A stretch of DNA of 64,000 nucleotides from an uncultured Mycoplasmatota bacterium (GCA_949527715.1 CATEWF010000001.1:19553-83552); one strand, 5' to 3'; counted from the first letter of the stretch, positions 50,727 through 60,325 are shown. Made by a program: numbers and translations. The notes: generated from the sequence alone by a model not told the origin.

Positions 50727-51557
50727 ATTCAGTTCTTTTTATTTCATTATCACAATCTAAAATATCTTCTCCTATATTCCATTCAGAATAAATTTTACCA
50801 TTAATATGTTTTATATTTTCATATGGAAAACTTTCAAAATTAACCGTATATACTTCATATAATGCATCATAGAATTTTTTTGTAATACTAATAATTCTAT
50901 CATATAACCAATCTAAAGTAATACCTTTAACAATATAGACATTAGTTTTTTTATAACTAAAATTAAAATCTTTTGAAGATTTCTTTATACCATGTAGTAT
51001 ATTTTTCTCTTTGTCGATTGTAAAACAAGTACCATACAAATTAACTGAATATGTTTTATTCGTTTCTGTTAACCATTGATAAAAATCTTCTTCCTGTGGT
51101 ATAGCATTTTCATTTTTATTATATTCAGTATCGTGAAGTTCAAGAAATATAAGTTTATCTTCTGTTACACTTACTAAAATATCGTTTTTTTTAATTCAAC
51201 ATTTAAATGTGTATCATCAACATAATAAAGCGGTGTTATTTCCTTAACACGTAGAGATGAAGCATAAAGTTTATAAAGTTTAGATACATTATTTTTATAA
51301 TCATAATATGCCAATCTCAATTTTTTAGCATCATATGGGTTAAGAAAATCTTTAAATATCCATTCTTCATTTTTAGTATCACGGTATTTCATATGAGATA
51401 ATGGACCGTGATATGAATGTACTGGCATTATATTATAATATTCAGCTTTTACATCACCCTCACCTGGATAATCATAATAAATATTAAATACTAATTTTAA
51501 ATTTTCTTTTTTCAATCTAACATCACCAAGACAAATCTCATTTGCATTTTTTTCCAT
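50710..51557 (-). pseudogene. hypothetical gene split by a frameshift at an A8 tract
   Basis: Two frames in series: 51557 to 51174 (127 residues, ending VELKKTIF) and a second, open from about 51190 down to 50710 with no ATG until far downstream. The A8 run (T8 on +, 51184-51191) is the junction: one added A would fuse NVELKK to NDILVSVTEDKLIFLELHD and give one protein of about 282 residues. The product is unrecognised and soluble. Transcriptional slippage, a mutation or a sequencing error could explain it. Confidence 0.65.
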
Positions 51558-51558
51558 A

Positions 51559-52578
51559 TTAATTTAATAATTTTTTATATTCATTAAAAATATTAAAATA
51601 TTCGTTTCTATTAGAATAATTTTTCCAACGATATTTTGATTCTCTTTGTAACTTGTCTAAACTATAACCTAATATTTTATAAAATTGTTTTTCCGCATAC
51701 AATGTACTTGAATTTATTCTTGTACGAAGTTTTTTTACACAATCGTTATATGTGAACTTTTTATTTTTATAAAATGGATTATCTTGATAAATTTTACTTA
51801 TATTTTTACCAACTGTGTCAATAAATTTTTTATTCTTATAAAAATCAGGATTATTATATATAATTGATAAATCTTTTAAATGTTTAAGTATGTCATAACC
51901 AGGTATAACATTTAAATATTCTTTGTAATTCTTAAAATTAATTTCTTTATGCTTTTCGAGATATGGTATCATTTCATTTAAATGAGAATTAATTTCATTA
52001 ATATCTGTAAAATATAAAGTATTTTTAATCACTTGAAGAATTTCTTGTTCATTTTCTCTTTTATTATATAAATCACGATAATTCTGTTCTTTGTAATTTA
52101 TTTGGTCGGAAATTTCTTCATTTTTTAATACTTGGTATTGACGATATATATGTTGCATTTCATGCCATAAGCATTCTTTTAAAAAATCCTCATTTATATT
52201 TGGGTATTCTTTAGTTGTTTCATAATACGTTATAAAAACATTATTAAGTTTATTATTATCATAATAACAATTTCCTAATTTTGAAACGGCATCAGAAATA
52301 CTATTTTCATCCCATATAATGTTTAATGTAGGTTTATTCAAAAAAGTATTATCAATTATAATATTTTTAGATATTATTGCATCACAATTATTTTCTTTAT
52401 ATGGTATGGCATATTCTAAAGAAATTGTCATTGTGTCTATAATTGTTTTAAAAGCATCATAGTTTGTACCACGTGCTTCAAAAAGTTCAGAAATGAATAA
52501 TGACTTACCATTATTGTCTAATAAATTTTGTAAGTCATTTTCATATTCTTCAAAAATTTTATTAAAAACGTCAATCAT
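51559..52578 (-). CDS. putative metallopeptidase-like phage protein
   Basis: 339 residues. ECLWHEMQHIYRQYQ (about 137-151) contains HExxH in a helical setting, preceded by NVFITYYETTKEYPNINEDFL. The first ~110 residues include ISELFEARGTNYDAF, and the last ~130 are Lys/Asn/Tyr-rich. The third zinc ligand is not obvious. Likely a phage protease or a structural relative; the substrate is unknown. 1 nt from the next gene. Confidence 0.62.
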   Translation of the reverse strand: MIDVFNKIFEEYENDLQNLLDNNGKSLFISELFEARGTNYDAFKTIIDTMTISLEYAIPYKENNCDAIISKNIIIDNTFLNKPTLNIIWDENSISDAVSKLGNCYYDNNKLNNVFITYYETTKEYPNINEDFLKECLWHEMQHIYRQYQVLKNEEISDQINYKEQNYRDLYNKRENEQEILQVIKNTLYFTDINEINSHLNEMIPYLEKHKEINFKNYKEYLNVIPGYDILKHLKDLSIIYNNPDFYKNKKFIDTVGKNISKIYQDNPFYKNKKFTYNDCVKKLRTRINSSTLYAEKQFYKILGYSLDKLQRESKYRWKNYSNRNEYFNIFNEYKKLLN

Positions 52579-52580
52579 TT

Positions 52581-53699
52581 TTATTTATTAATTGCATTTT
52601 GTGTATTATTGGAGATAACATTGCAAATAACGTGTTGAGGATTAAAGTCCATAACATCTTTAACATTGCAATAACTCATTGCAGAACACAAATAAGAAGC
52701 CATATTATCTACCCATTGAGGTACAGTACCACTTACACGAAAATCTTTATGTATTCCTTCAGAAGTCTTGGTCTTTTTACCATTGATTGAACATTGTCCT
52801 TCTTTTGAAGCCATACCATAAAATTCTTTCATTATGACATTTTTTTCATTTAGTTTCAGGAACGAATTCCAATCAGTATTATATTTTAAACGACCCCAAG
52901 AATATGTACTGCCATCTTCATATAAACGATATGTTTCACCTGCGCTTTCAATACATGAAGCAAACAAACCACCAATCATTACATAATCTGCTCCCAAAGA
53001 TAATGCCTTAATTACATCGGAATAGTTTCGTATTCCACCATCAGCAATAATTTTAGGCATTTCATCCCATTCTTTTTTCAAATAGTTATTGTTATGATAC
53101 GTGTTCAATTTCAATTCATATGCTTCATTTATAAGTGAAGCCATTGGATAATGAATTGATGTATTACTTGAAGTGATACACCCAGAACCACCACCAATAC
53201 CACATCTTACATAATCAATATCATATTTATAACATTCAAAATAAGTTTCTGGATTAGCGATATTTCCTATCATAACAATAAGTTTATCTTTACCATGTAA
53301 CTTTTTGGCATATTTAACTGCCTCATATAACTGTTTCATATGTCCATTTGCCACATCAATAAGAACTTTCCAAGGAGTTTCGTGAATACTATCATATTCG
53401 TTAAAACACAATTCCTTAAATTCTTTTAGTGAAAACGCAGCCCATTTACCTGATTTAGCATAATTTATTCTTGTTACCAAATCAATATTTCTTGGTAAAA
53501 TACTGTAAATACCATTATCCTCAAAATATTGACAATTTAAAGTATCTACCACAGTACTCATTGGTGCAGTAAATATAGGTAGCATTTTATTTTCCTTATC
53601 AATATAAGGATTACATTCTTTTCGTGAATTAATTTCAGATAGAACACAAGGTTCTACCATAATATCATTATATGAATATAGAATTTTTGTATGTAGCAT
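52581..53699 (-). CDS. IMP dehydrogenase / GMP reductase family enzyme
   Basis: 372 residues, a TIM-barrel enzyme: YNDIMVEPC at the start, FTAPMSTVVD, KVLIDVANGHMKQL, GIGGGSGCITS (catalytic Cys loop), IIADGGIRNYSDVIKALSLGADYVMIGG (phosphate site), and EFYGMASKEGQ. No CBS pair is inserted, and the length fits GMP reductase or a short IMPDH. It would act on IMP/GMP/XMP and shift purine pools, perhaps to support phage DNA synthesis or a modified base. It has its own promoter. Confidence 0.9.
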   Translation of the reverse strand: MLHTKILYSYNDIMVEPCVLSEINSRKECNPYIDKENKMLPIFTAPMSTVVDTLNCQYFEDNGIYSILPRNIDLVTRINYAKSGKWAAFSLKEFKELCFNEYDSIHETPWKVLIDVANGHMKQLYEAVKYAKKLHGKDKLIVMIGNIANPETYFECYKYDIDYVRCGIGGGSGCITSSNTSIHYPMASLINEAYELKLNTYHNNNYLKKEWDEMPKIIADGGIRNYSDVIKALSLGADYVMIGGLFASCIESAGETYRLYEDGSTYSWGRLKYNTDWNSFLKLNEKNVIMKEFYGMASKEGQCSINGKKTKTSEGIHKDFRVSGTVPQWVDNMASYLCSAMSYCNVKDVMDFNPQHVICNVISNNTQNAINK

Positions 53700-53741
53700 A
53701 ATTACGTTTTTGTTTAATTAATATTTAAAATAAATCTATTG

Positions 53742-53772
53742 CAAATATACAAATTATATGTTGAAAAACAAA
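53742..53772 (-). promoter_or_regulatory. promoter for the IMPDH/GMPR operon
   Basis: On the - strand TTTG (53772-53769), 19 nt, TATATTTG (53749-53742). Confidence 0.72.
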
Positions 53773-53792
53773 AATATTTCTATTAAAAAAAT

Positions 53793-54401
53793 CTAACCGA
53801 ATAATCTTAATGAAGGATCTGCTTTAACTTCTGTTTTTTCATAACTACCATTCATTATAAGTGGTTGTTCATTGATTAGTTCTTTTGTGATTAAACTATT
53901 GAAATTATCAATATGTTCTTCCAATGAATATGAAGATACTTTCTCAGAAAAAGCATAACAATTAGCATTATATGTGTCATAAAAAAATTGTGCTAATTTA
54001 TTTTCATCACCACCAACATATTCAATTGAACGATTAAAAACAAGGTCTAATTCTTGTAAAAATATCCAATATTCACTTATTAAGATATTTTTGATTTTTT
54101 GATAATTGACCCATGTTTCACGTTCACTTTCAATTGTACCACCAGCAATCGGATTACAGATACTTATTCCATTACTTACTAAATGTTGATTATCGGCAAT
54201 CTTTAAACTAATCCATTTATTGACCTTTTTATTGTTAGTGCCTCTATATGTTTCAAATTTTTCTTTAAATTTAACACATATTATACTAACATTTTGTGTT
54301 TTGTAACGTTTAATAGAAAAATCTATAATAGTTTCTTCAATATTATTTTCTTTAAATATATTTTGCAATCTTTCAATTTCTTGCGCAATAATTGGTTTCA
54401 T
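53793..54401 (-). CDS. hypothetical protein
   Basis: 202 residues, soluble, helical N-terminus (MKPIIAQEIERLQNIFKENNIEE) and a tail ending SLRLFG. Not recognised. Last gene of the operon that begins at 58647. Confidence 0.68.
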   Translation of the reverse strand: MKPIIAQEIERLQNIFKENNIEETIIDFSIKRYKTQNVSIICVKFKEKFETYRGTNNKKVNKWISLKIADNQHLVSNGISICNPIAGGTIESERETWVNYQKIKNILISEYWIFLQELDLVFNRSIEYVGGDENKLAQFFYDTYNANCYAFSEKVSSYSLEEHIDNFNSLITKELINEQPLIMNGSYEKTEVKADPSLRLFG

Positions 54402-54408
54402 AATATTA

Positions 54409-55101
54409 TTAGTCTATACGTTTTTCTTTTATTATATCATATTTCTTAACATCATTACTATCAAGACTTTTTAAATCCGTTACTAATGAATGCAAGTATA
54501 CATTTAAACGTAATAAATCGGTTTCTTCCCTATATAAAAATTGCTTTAACATAGGATAATGACTTGCAATAGAATGTTTTGTATAATATTCTTCATCATT
54601 TAATAACCCCCAACATTGTCCGATTTGAAATGCAATAACTTTACAAACATCAAGTTTATTATTATGTTTATCTAAGTTATCAAAATCTATCTTTGTAAGG
54701 TCTATCAAATCTAATGTGTTTAATCTATCTGTCCAAGTTCCCTTTAATGCTGATTTAACTTGTGGTCTATAAATTGTTCGAGATAAATATGAAAGAATTA
54801 TTCTTACTGAACGTATATATTTTAACACTTTATCTCGTTCTACTTTATGTTCAACAAGCAATGGATATGACTGTTTGTGTAATGGATATGTTTCTATTAA
54901 TGCGTTATTAATCTCATCTATAGTACCTTTATAACAATTAGTTACGACACCATTTTCAATTGTTATAATATTTCGATTTTCACTTTTATCAGAATCACAA
55001 AATATTTTACATTCTTGAAATGAAGGCATTATGTCAAAAACATAATGCACATCAATATCTGTACTATCTTCTGAACCGTGTATATATTTAGCAGTTATCA
55101 T
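54409..55101 (-). CDS. nucleotidyltransferase-fold protein
   Basis: 230 residues. YIHGSEDSTDIDVHYVFD near the N-terminus fits the minimal nucleotidyltransferase signature GS-x(n)-D-x-D. Downstream YLSRTIYRPQVKSALKGTW and helices could bind the substrate. Possible targets are a nucleotide, tRNA or protein. It overlaps the next gene's start by 4 nt. A second candidate is at 60380. Confidence 0.65.
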   Translation of the reverse strand: MITAKYIHGSEDSTDIDVHYVFDIMPSFQECKIFCDSDKSENRNIITIENGVVTNCYKGTIDEINNALIETYPLHKQSYPLLVEHKVERDKVLKYIRSVRIILSYLSRTIYRPQVKSALKGTWTDRLNTLDLIDLTKIDFDNLDKHNNKLDVCKVIAFQIGQCWGLLNDEEYYTKHSIASHYPMLKQFLYREETDLLRLNVYLHSLVTDLKSLDSNDVKKYDIIKEKRID

Positions 55102-55517
55102 TTGTCATCACGATTATAAGGTTTATCTTGTTTCATAGCCTTTAATATAGGCAAAACATTAATCTTAATTAAATCTGCAATTTCAGGTTTTTCATCCATC
55201 ATATAATGAGCATAAGACCAACAGTTCATAGGCTGTGATAGTTTTGTATAACGTGAACATTCCCAATCAATCATCAAAGCCATCCAATCAATTTTAGTCT
55301 TATCTGGATATTGTTCATGATGTCTATTATGTGTTTTATGCCATTTTCTTACTTTTTCATAAGGCATAAATAATCTCATAAATGGTTTTTCAATATCGTG
55401 AAAAAGATATCTGAATCTCCATACACCCCATTCTCTTGCGACTTTATTATATGCCTTCCAATGTGCATACCAATAAGGGAATGAAGATTTCTCATTATCA
55501 TTAAACAATTTATTCAT
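55098..55517 (-). CDS. DUF5662-like protein, possible metal-dependent (HD-like)
   Basis: 139 residues. RFRYLFHDIEKPFMRLF, HKTHNRHHEQYPD and ALMIDWECSRYTKL form a His/Asp-rich helical pattern known from phage DUF5662-type proteins and suggestive of an HD-like metal site. No substrate is known. Overlaps both neighbours by a few bases. Confidence 0.72.
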   Translation of the reverse strand: MNKLFNDNEKSSFPYWYAHWKAYNKVAREWGVWRFRYLFHDIEKPFMRLFMPYEKVRKWHKTHNRHHEQYPDKTKIDWMALMIDWECSRYTKLSQPMNCWSYAHYMMDEKPEIADLIKINVLPILKAMKQDKPYNRDDK

Positions 55518-56040
55518 TTTTATTTAATTTAGTTAATATTTCATTAGTTATAATTTCAACAGCGTTTTCTTGTGGAATGGTTTTAAAATTAATATCATTT
55601 TTGGACATTAATTTCTTAATCTCATTACCTATTTTGATAGATTCTTCCTTTGTTTGTATTCTGCCTTCTTGCTGATAATCTTTTCCTCTTTCAATAAAAT
55701 ACATTAGATTATCAAATCTATTATATTGTTCAATTACAAGTTTATCAAAATAGTCAGAAGGTTCCTTCATATAATATAAAGAAATTGGTAGTGGTGAATC
55801 TGTTATAATTACATTAACTTTTCCATGAAGTCTCCATATTTTATGATATTGTTTTGCGAAGATATATATTTGGTCATCCATTGTTCTAAATGATTCTTCC
55901 CAAACTTTGTCTTTTGCGAATTCCAAAGCCAATTCAGCATTAATACCAAGTTTTTTAATAGCATAAAATAGACCACTGGCTATCGTTGATTTTCCACTAC
56001 AAGGTCCGCCTATTAAATTTACTACTATTGTTTTTTCCAT
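55510..56040 (-). CDS. AAA_28-like P-loop NTPase/kinase
   Basis: 176 residues. VVNLIGGPCSGKSTIASGLF (Walker A GGPCSGKS, 11-18), ELALEFAKD, VNVIITDSPLPISLYY (Walker B-like). This is the AAA_28/NadR-like kinase pattern often found in phages, probably phosphorylating a nucleotide or nucleoside. Given the NAD genes elsewhere, a ribosyl-nicotinamide kinase-like activity is possible but is only a guess. 1 nt from the methyltransferase upstream. Confidence 0.72.
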   Translation of the reverse strand: MEKTIVVNLIGGPCSGKSTIASGLFYAIKKLGINAELALEFAKDKVWEESFRTMDDQIYIFAKQYHKIWRLHGKVNVIITDSPLPISLYYMKEPSDYFDKLVIEQYNRFDNLMYFIERGKDYQQEGRIQTKEESIKIGNEIKKLMSKNDINFKTIPQENAVEIITNEILTKLNKNE

Positions 56041-56041
56041 T

Positions 56042-56839
56042 CTATATATTATTATTTAATTTATGTTGAGCAAGTTTGAAATAATTCGTATTCATTTCGA
56101 TACCAATAAAATTTCTATTCGTATTTTTACAAGCAACACCAGTAGTACCAGAACCCATAAATGGGTCTAATACTGTATCGTTTTCGTTTGACCAAGATAA
56201 TATATGTCTATATGGTATTTCATAAGGAAATACGGCTGGATGCCTAATTTCTTTGCCATCAATCATAATAGTATCTTTATTTTTTGCAACCGCAATATCC
56301 CATATGTTATAATCAATAGTTTCATTATTAACATGGTAATCAATCTTTCTTCTACCATTCTCACCACCCATGTTCTTTACTGTACTTGTATAGTGTAATT
56401 CTGCATTTTTACAAGGACGCATTATTGGGTTAAAAGTCTTTGGTTTACCTTTTGAAAATACAAACATATATTCAAAACAAGGATTATAACGAGGTTGTTT
56501 TACAACTGGCATTGGATTCAATTTTTTCCAAAGCATAACATCATTAACATTAAATCCAACTTCTTGAAAATATAATGCTTGTTTAAATGATGTTAACGTT
56601 TTGCTGCCTTTTTCTACCTTATCATTAACTACCCATACAACGACACCACCATTTTTTAAGACCCTATATAATTCATCTACAATAGATTTAAAATTTTCTT
56701 CACTCCATGTATCAATAATACCTTCGTATTTCCTCAAGTCACTATAAGGAGGGCTGGTAACAACTAAATCTATACTGTTATCTAATATATTTTCTTTTAA
56801 TATCTTATAACAGTCATCATTATATAATATTTCATTCAT
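56042..56839 (-). CDS. DNA methyltransferase (SPPYS type)
   Basis: 265 residues. Motif IV DLVVTSPPYSDLRKYEG and motif I DPFMGSGTTGVACKNTNRNFIGIE at the C-terminus. SPPYS rather than SPPYN and its FPYEIPYRHILSWSNENDTVLDPF layout make it distinct from the paralogous pair at 45621/57850. Phage DNA protection is likely. Overlaps the YopX gene by 8 nt. Confidence 0.9.
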   Translation of the reverse strand: MNEILYNDDCYKILKENILDNSIDLVVTSPPYSDLRKYEGIIDTWSEENFKSIVDELYRVLKNGGVVVWVVNDKVEKGSKTLTSFKQALYFQEVGFNVNDVMLWKKLNPMPVVKQPRYNPCFEYMFVFSKGKPKTFNPIMRPCKNAELHYTSTVKNMGGENGRRKIDYHVNNETIDYNIWDIAVAKNKDTIMIDGKEIRHPAVFPYEIPYRHILSWSNENDTVLDPFMGSGTTGVACKNTNRNFIGIEMNTNYFKLAQHKLNNNI

Positions 56840-57401
56840 TATCTAAAATTTCTGGATTATCAAATTTATTACCAATTATATGTAATTTATTAAAATATTT
56901 CCAAGTTAAATAAGGATATTTATTACAGATATTATCATCATTATTTTTCCATAGTTCTTCAAACCTTTTTCTATTATAATTGTTATCATCGTCATAATAG
57001 AAATCAGCCATCATATCTTCAAACATTATAGGATAGCCATTAATATTAAATGAACCGTAACTATATTCGACAATATTAACGTTTCGTTCTATTTGATATT
57101 CTTCGACCTCGATATTCGGTGGAGGATAATTACCCACCTGTTGATAAACATTAAGTTTAAAAGTTTCTATAATATCATTTTCATAAATTTCATTCCCGTT
57201 GACATCTATAACACCCGTAAATTGGGAAATCGTGTCAATAATAATATCTGAATTATGAGGAAGAATAAAACCGATTCCTTTTTTCGCTTCTCTCCAATTT
57301 ATTTTACCTTTTTTAAAATCTAATATGCCAAAAGCCCATTGTTGAGTATTTTTGTCCTTACCTTTGAATTTAATTACCCTTTGTTTTGTATTTTCTGTCA
57401 T
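56832..57401 (-). CDS. YopX-like protein
   Basis: 189 residues. VIKFKGKDKNTQQWAFGILDF (R.W..G.L), DTISQFTGVIDVNGNEIYENDII and a VNIVEYSYGSF block are the YopX domain, common in phages and prophages, with beta structure and unknown function. Confidence 0.85.
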   Translation of the reverse strand: MTENTKQRVIKFKGKDKNTQQWAFGILDFKKGKINWREAKKGIGFILPHNSDIIIDTISQFTGVIDVNGNEIYENDIIETFKLNVYQQVGNYPPPNIEVEEYQIERNVNIVEYSYGSFNINGYPIMFEDMMADFYYDDDNNYNRKRFEELWKNNDDNICNKYPYLTWKYFNKLHIIGNKFDNPEILDNE

Positions 57402-57407
57402 AGTTAA

Positions 57408-57845
57408 TTAGTTTTCGTTAACCCAACAATCATTAATTAAATCATATTTCTCTTTAAATGGATGACATTTACTTGTTGGATTAATATAAAGACTTTTAAC
57501 TATTTCATTTAGTTTTTCTTTTACTTTATTTTCAGTTCCTTGCTCATAATAACATTCACTTTCATAATCCATTCCAAAGGCAAAGTCATCCACATAATCA
57601 CTAACGGCATCCTTAATCGCATCATAACATACATCAATGATATTGTCATAATTTATATTTTCAACCGTACCAACATTGATTACAGGTGAATACCTATCAT
57701 CATTACCATAAAATTCGCCAGTTTTATTATCATATTCTTTCTTTGCAATCTTAATCATTTCTTCAAGATTATCATATGTTTCATAAAAACGATAAGAATT
57801 TTCTGGATACCAAGTATATTGACAATTTTCTTTATTATTTTCCAT
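57408..57845 (-). CDS. hypothetical acidic protein
   Basis: 145 residues, rich in Asp, Glu, Tyr and Asn; not recognised. 4 nt from the methyltransferase upstream. Confidence 0.68.
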   Translation of the reverse strand: MENNKENCQYTWYPENSYRFYETYDNLEEMIKIAKKEYDNKTGEFYGNDDRYSPVINVGTVENINYDNIIDVCYDAIKDAVSDYVDDFAFGMDYESECYYEQGTENKVKEKLNEIVKSLYINPTSKCHPFKEKYDLINDCWVNEN

Positions 57846-57849
57846 AATC

Positions 57850-58647
57850 CTAATCTTTATTTTCGGTTTTAAAAGTTTCTAATCTTTCCTTGCTATACTT
57901 CACTTGCGCTTCAGATAATTCTGAACCAATACACATCATATCGTCTGATGGATTAAATTTCTGACAAGCAACTGCCGTTGTTCCTGTTCCCATAAATGGG
58001 TCATAAATAACATAATTGTTTTTAGCATATATAGTAAGAAGTTTTTCACATAAATCAGAACTATACGTTGCCTTATTTAAATTACAAGAACCATCGTTAT
58101 TAGGTGCTTCAATAAAGTTATAGATATTCTCATAATATTTTTGTCCTGTTGAAGAAACACTTTTAATTTGTTTATTTGCATTAAAAGTTTTAAATTCATC
58201 CTTTCTACATATGACAAAAACAGGTTCAATAATACGAGTTAATTTATTATGTGATACATTATTCGGTAAAGCCGATTTCTTCTTCCATGAAATCATTTCA
58301 GCAATCATAAAGTTAGTTTTTGTCAAGATAGATAACAATGACAACCACATACTATTAGGCTTCTCATTACCATAACTAATGTTCCATAAGATTACCCCAT
58401 TTTGATTTAAAATTTTATCAAAATGGTTAAAAATATCAACAATCCAATCGGCATATTCTTCATCAGTCATATTATCAAGATGTATATCATATCTTGATTC
58501 ATAATTTTCAATACTACGTTTTGAATTTGATGGTCTGCCAGAATTATATGGTGGAGATGTTAGCACCATATCTACCTTAAAATTTTTCTCTTGCATTCTT
58601 TTCATAGAAACGATGCAATCTTCATTATAAAAATAACATTTTGCCAT
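57850..58647 (-). CDS. DNA methyltransferase (TSPPYN type), paralogue of 45621
   Basis: 265 residues. Motif IV DMVLTSPPYNSGRPSN, motif I DPFMGTGTTAVACQKFN, with the same block order as at 45621. Differences concentrate between ~30 and 60 and in WKKKSALPNNVSHNKL, i.e. where target recognition is likely, so the two probably methylate different sites after duplication. First gene of a long operon; promoter directly upstream. Confidence 0.9.
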   Translation of the reverse strand: MAKCYFYNEDCIVSMKRMQEKNFKVDMVLTSPPYNSGRPSNSKRSIENYESRYDIHLDNMTDEEYADWIVDIFNHFDKILNQNGVILWNISYGNEKPNSMWLSLLSILTKTNFMIAEMISWKKKSALPNNVSHNKLTRIIEPVFVICRKDEFKTFNANKQIKSVSSTGQKYYENIYNFIEAPNNDGSCNLNKATYSSDLCEKLLTIYAKNNYVIYDPFMGTGTTAVACQKFNPSDDMMCIGSELSEAQVKYSKERLETFKTENKD

Positions 58648-58675
58648 TATTACTTATTTTATTAATTTTTGTTTG

Positions 58676-58707
58676 CAAAGGTAATAAATATTTTTATTAT
58701 AAACAAG
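58676..58707 (-). promoter_or_regulatory. promoter for the methyltransferase operon
   Basis: On the - strand CTTG (58707-58704, one mismatch to TTTG), 20 nt, TACCTTTG (58683-58676), then GCAAAC. Confidence 0.72.
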
Positions 58708-58729
58708 TATTTTTTTTTTATAAAAATTG

Positions 58730-59278
58730 TTAAATTAATTTAAAAGCAATATTTTTTAATTCACTAATGAAATGTACAGATTCTATTAATGATTTGCTTT
58801 CCAACTGATAGTTAATTATCATTTTTAATAAATCATTAACATTATAGTTTGTGCTATCATTATTTTTAATCTCATTTACTTTATTATTGCCTTTTAAAGA
58901 ATTATTTTTAACAGGTACTTCATCTTTCCAATTATCAAGGATTTCGTGATAATTATCTAATGTTATTTTTTCTTTATCTAAACAATTGCTAACATCAATC
59001 TCAATAACACCATTCGTCAAATCTGGTATCTTAAAATTTTCAAAATATTTTGCAAATGATAATGATTGTAAACCAACAAATATAATTCCATTGTCAGAAC
59101 CTTTCAAATTTCTATGTGTTGGATTTAAAACATTCTTATTATCAGTTTTCATATGTGTGCATAAATAAGCACTCCATTCATATGCTCTCCACCATCCACC
59201 TTCACTATACAAATAGATATGAAACAAATTATCGTTATCTTTTCTTTCTTCTCTTTTAATTAATTCTAATTGGGTCAT
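58730..59278 (-). CDS. hypothetical phage protein
   Basis: 182 residues. LFHIYLYSEGGWWRAYEWSAYLC and IIFVGLQSLSFAKYF recur in large-phage proteins of unknown function. C-terminal third is Asn/Lys-rich and helical. Last gene of the operon from 61042. Confidence 0.72.
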   Translation of the reverse strand: MTQLELIKREERKDNDNLFHIYLYSEGGWWRAYEWSAYLCTHMKTDNKNVLNPTHRNLKGSDNGIIFVGLQSLSFAKYFENFKIPDLTNGVIEIDVSNCLDKEKITLDNYHEILDNWKDEVPVKNNSLKGNNKVNEIKNNDSTNYNVNDLLKMIINYQLESKSLIESVHFISELKNIAFKLI

Positions 59279-59285
59279 AAATTTT

Positions 59286-59681
59286 TTATTCTTTATTAAA
59301 ATTATATCTTGACCAATACTCTTTTTCTTCTTTCTGCAACTCTTCCTTCGTGTGATTGCGAGGGACTCCTTTTAACCAATTATTAAGATTGATATAATAA
59401 AAAGAAGCATCATCTGGATGATTAGATATCGCATGACTAATGAGGTAATTGTAATCCCACCATTCGTCAAATGTCTCATAATTAACGTTATTATTAACAA
59501 TGGAGATAATATCTTCCATTCCTAATGAATATTCAATGCCAGATGTACAGAATACACCACCAGGTTCATCTGATACCCAGAAACAATCTTCAAAGTACCA
59601 TTCATACATCTCACACATTTTCTTTGCATATTCATTACAAATATCGCAATACTTTTTATATAATTCTTTTGTATTTTCCAT
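59286..59681 (-). CDS. hypothetical phage protein
   Basis: 131 residues. CEMYEWYFEDCFWVSDEPGGVFCTSGIEYSLGMEDI is a pattern shared by small phage proteins; Cys residues are clustered in the first half. Function unknown. Confidence 0.7.
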   Translation of the reverse strand: MENTKELYKKYCDICNEYAKKMCEMYEWYFEDCFWVSDEPGGVFCTSGIEYSLGMEDIISIVNNNVNYETFDEWWDYNYLISHAISNHPDDASFYYINLNNWLKGVPRNHTKEELQKEEKEYWSRYNFNKE

Positions 59682-59689
59682 TTTATTTT

Positions 59690-60067
59690 TTAAAATAATG
59701 AATAAGTTAATATAATTTGAAACAAATGTATTGTTTGGTCTTGTATTAAATTAATTTTAAATTTATTCGCTTTATAATCATCCGTAATATAATGAATAAC
59801 AGTATTGAAAAATAAGCAAACTGCTATTAATAAGATATCACTTGAGATAAACAATAAAGGTAGCATTATTATTATTGACCAACTAATTGAATGTATTAAT
59901 AATGCCATTCGGTAATCATTCTTATATTTTTCACAATAATCCTCATGTTTCACCCAAAATGATTTCTGTTTTAATTTACTAAGACAAATTGGCTGCAATA
60001 CAAAATCATCAATAATATGTAATAGTATTGATATGATAAAACATTTAAATAAAATTACAATTTCCAT
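59690..60067 (-). CDS. DUF3307-like membrane protein
   Basis: 125 residues with about four hydrophobic helices. HIIDDFVLQ at the start, HSISWSIIIMLPL, and NTVIHYITDDYKANKFK...DQTIHLFQ match the DUF3307 layout with its conserved His/Asp residues near the membrane face. Inner-membrane protein of unknown function found in bacteria and phages. Confidence 0.82.
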   Translation of the reverse strand: MEIVILFKCFIISILLHIIDDFVLQPICLSKLKQKSFWVKHEDYCEKYKNDYRMALLIHSISWSIIIMLPLLFISSDILLIAVCLFFNTVIHYITDDYKANKFKINLIQDQTIHLFQIILTYSLF

Positions 60068-60070
60068 ATG

Positions 60071-60325
60071 TTATATACTAAAAAATAAGCAAGAAAAAAT
60101 ACAAGTTAATATGATAAATGTTATTTTCCAAAACACGTCATTCTCTACATTAATCTCTCTACCAACAAGGGCATTACATAATGAAGTAAATGAGATATTA
60201 ACAAACATCAATAAATTAAATACACCGAGAAATAAACAAGTAGCCTTAAAACTAAAAATTAGCCAAAAAATACTACCAATGATTACTACACTACCTAATA
60301 ATATTTTTCCAAAATGTTTCTCCAT
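60071..60325 (-). CDS. small membrane protein
   Basis: 84 residues from the ATG at 60325 (MEKHFGKILLG). The longer frame from TTG 60346 is mostly a poly-A tract. Hydrophobic segments at about 6-26, 28-45 and 65-84. 3 nt upstream of the DUF3307-like gene. Function unknown. Confidence 0.65.
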   Translation of the reverse strand: MEKHFGKILLGSVVIIGSIFWLIFSFKATCLFLGVFNLLMFVNISFTSLCNALVGREINVENDVFWKITFIILTCIFSCLFFSI

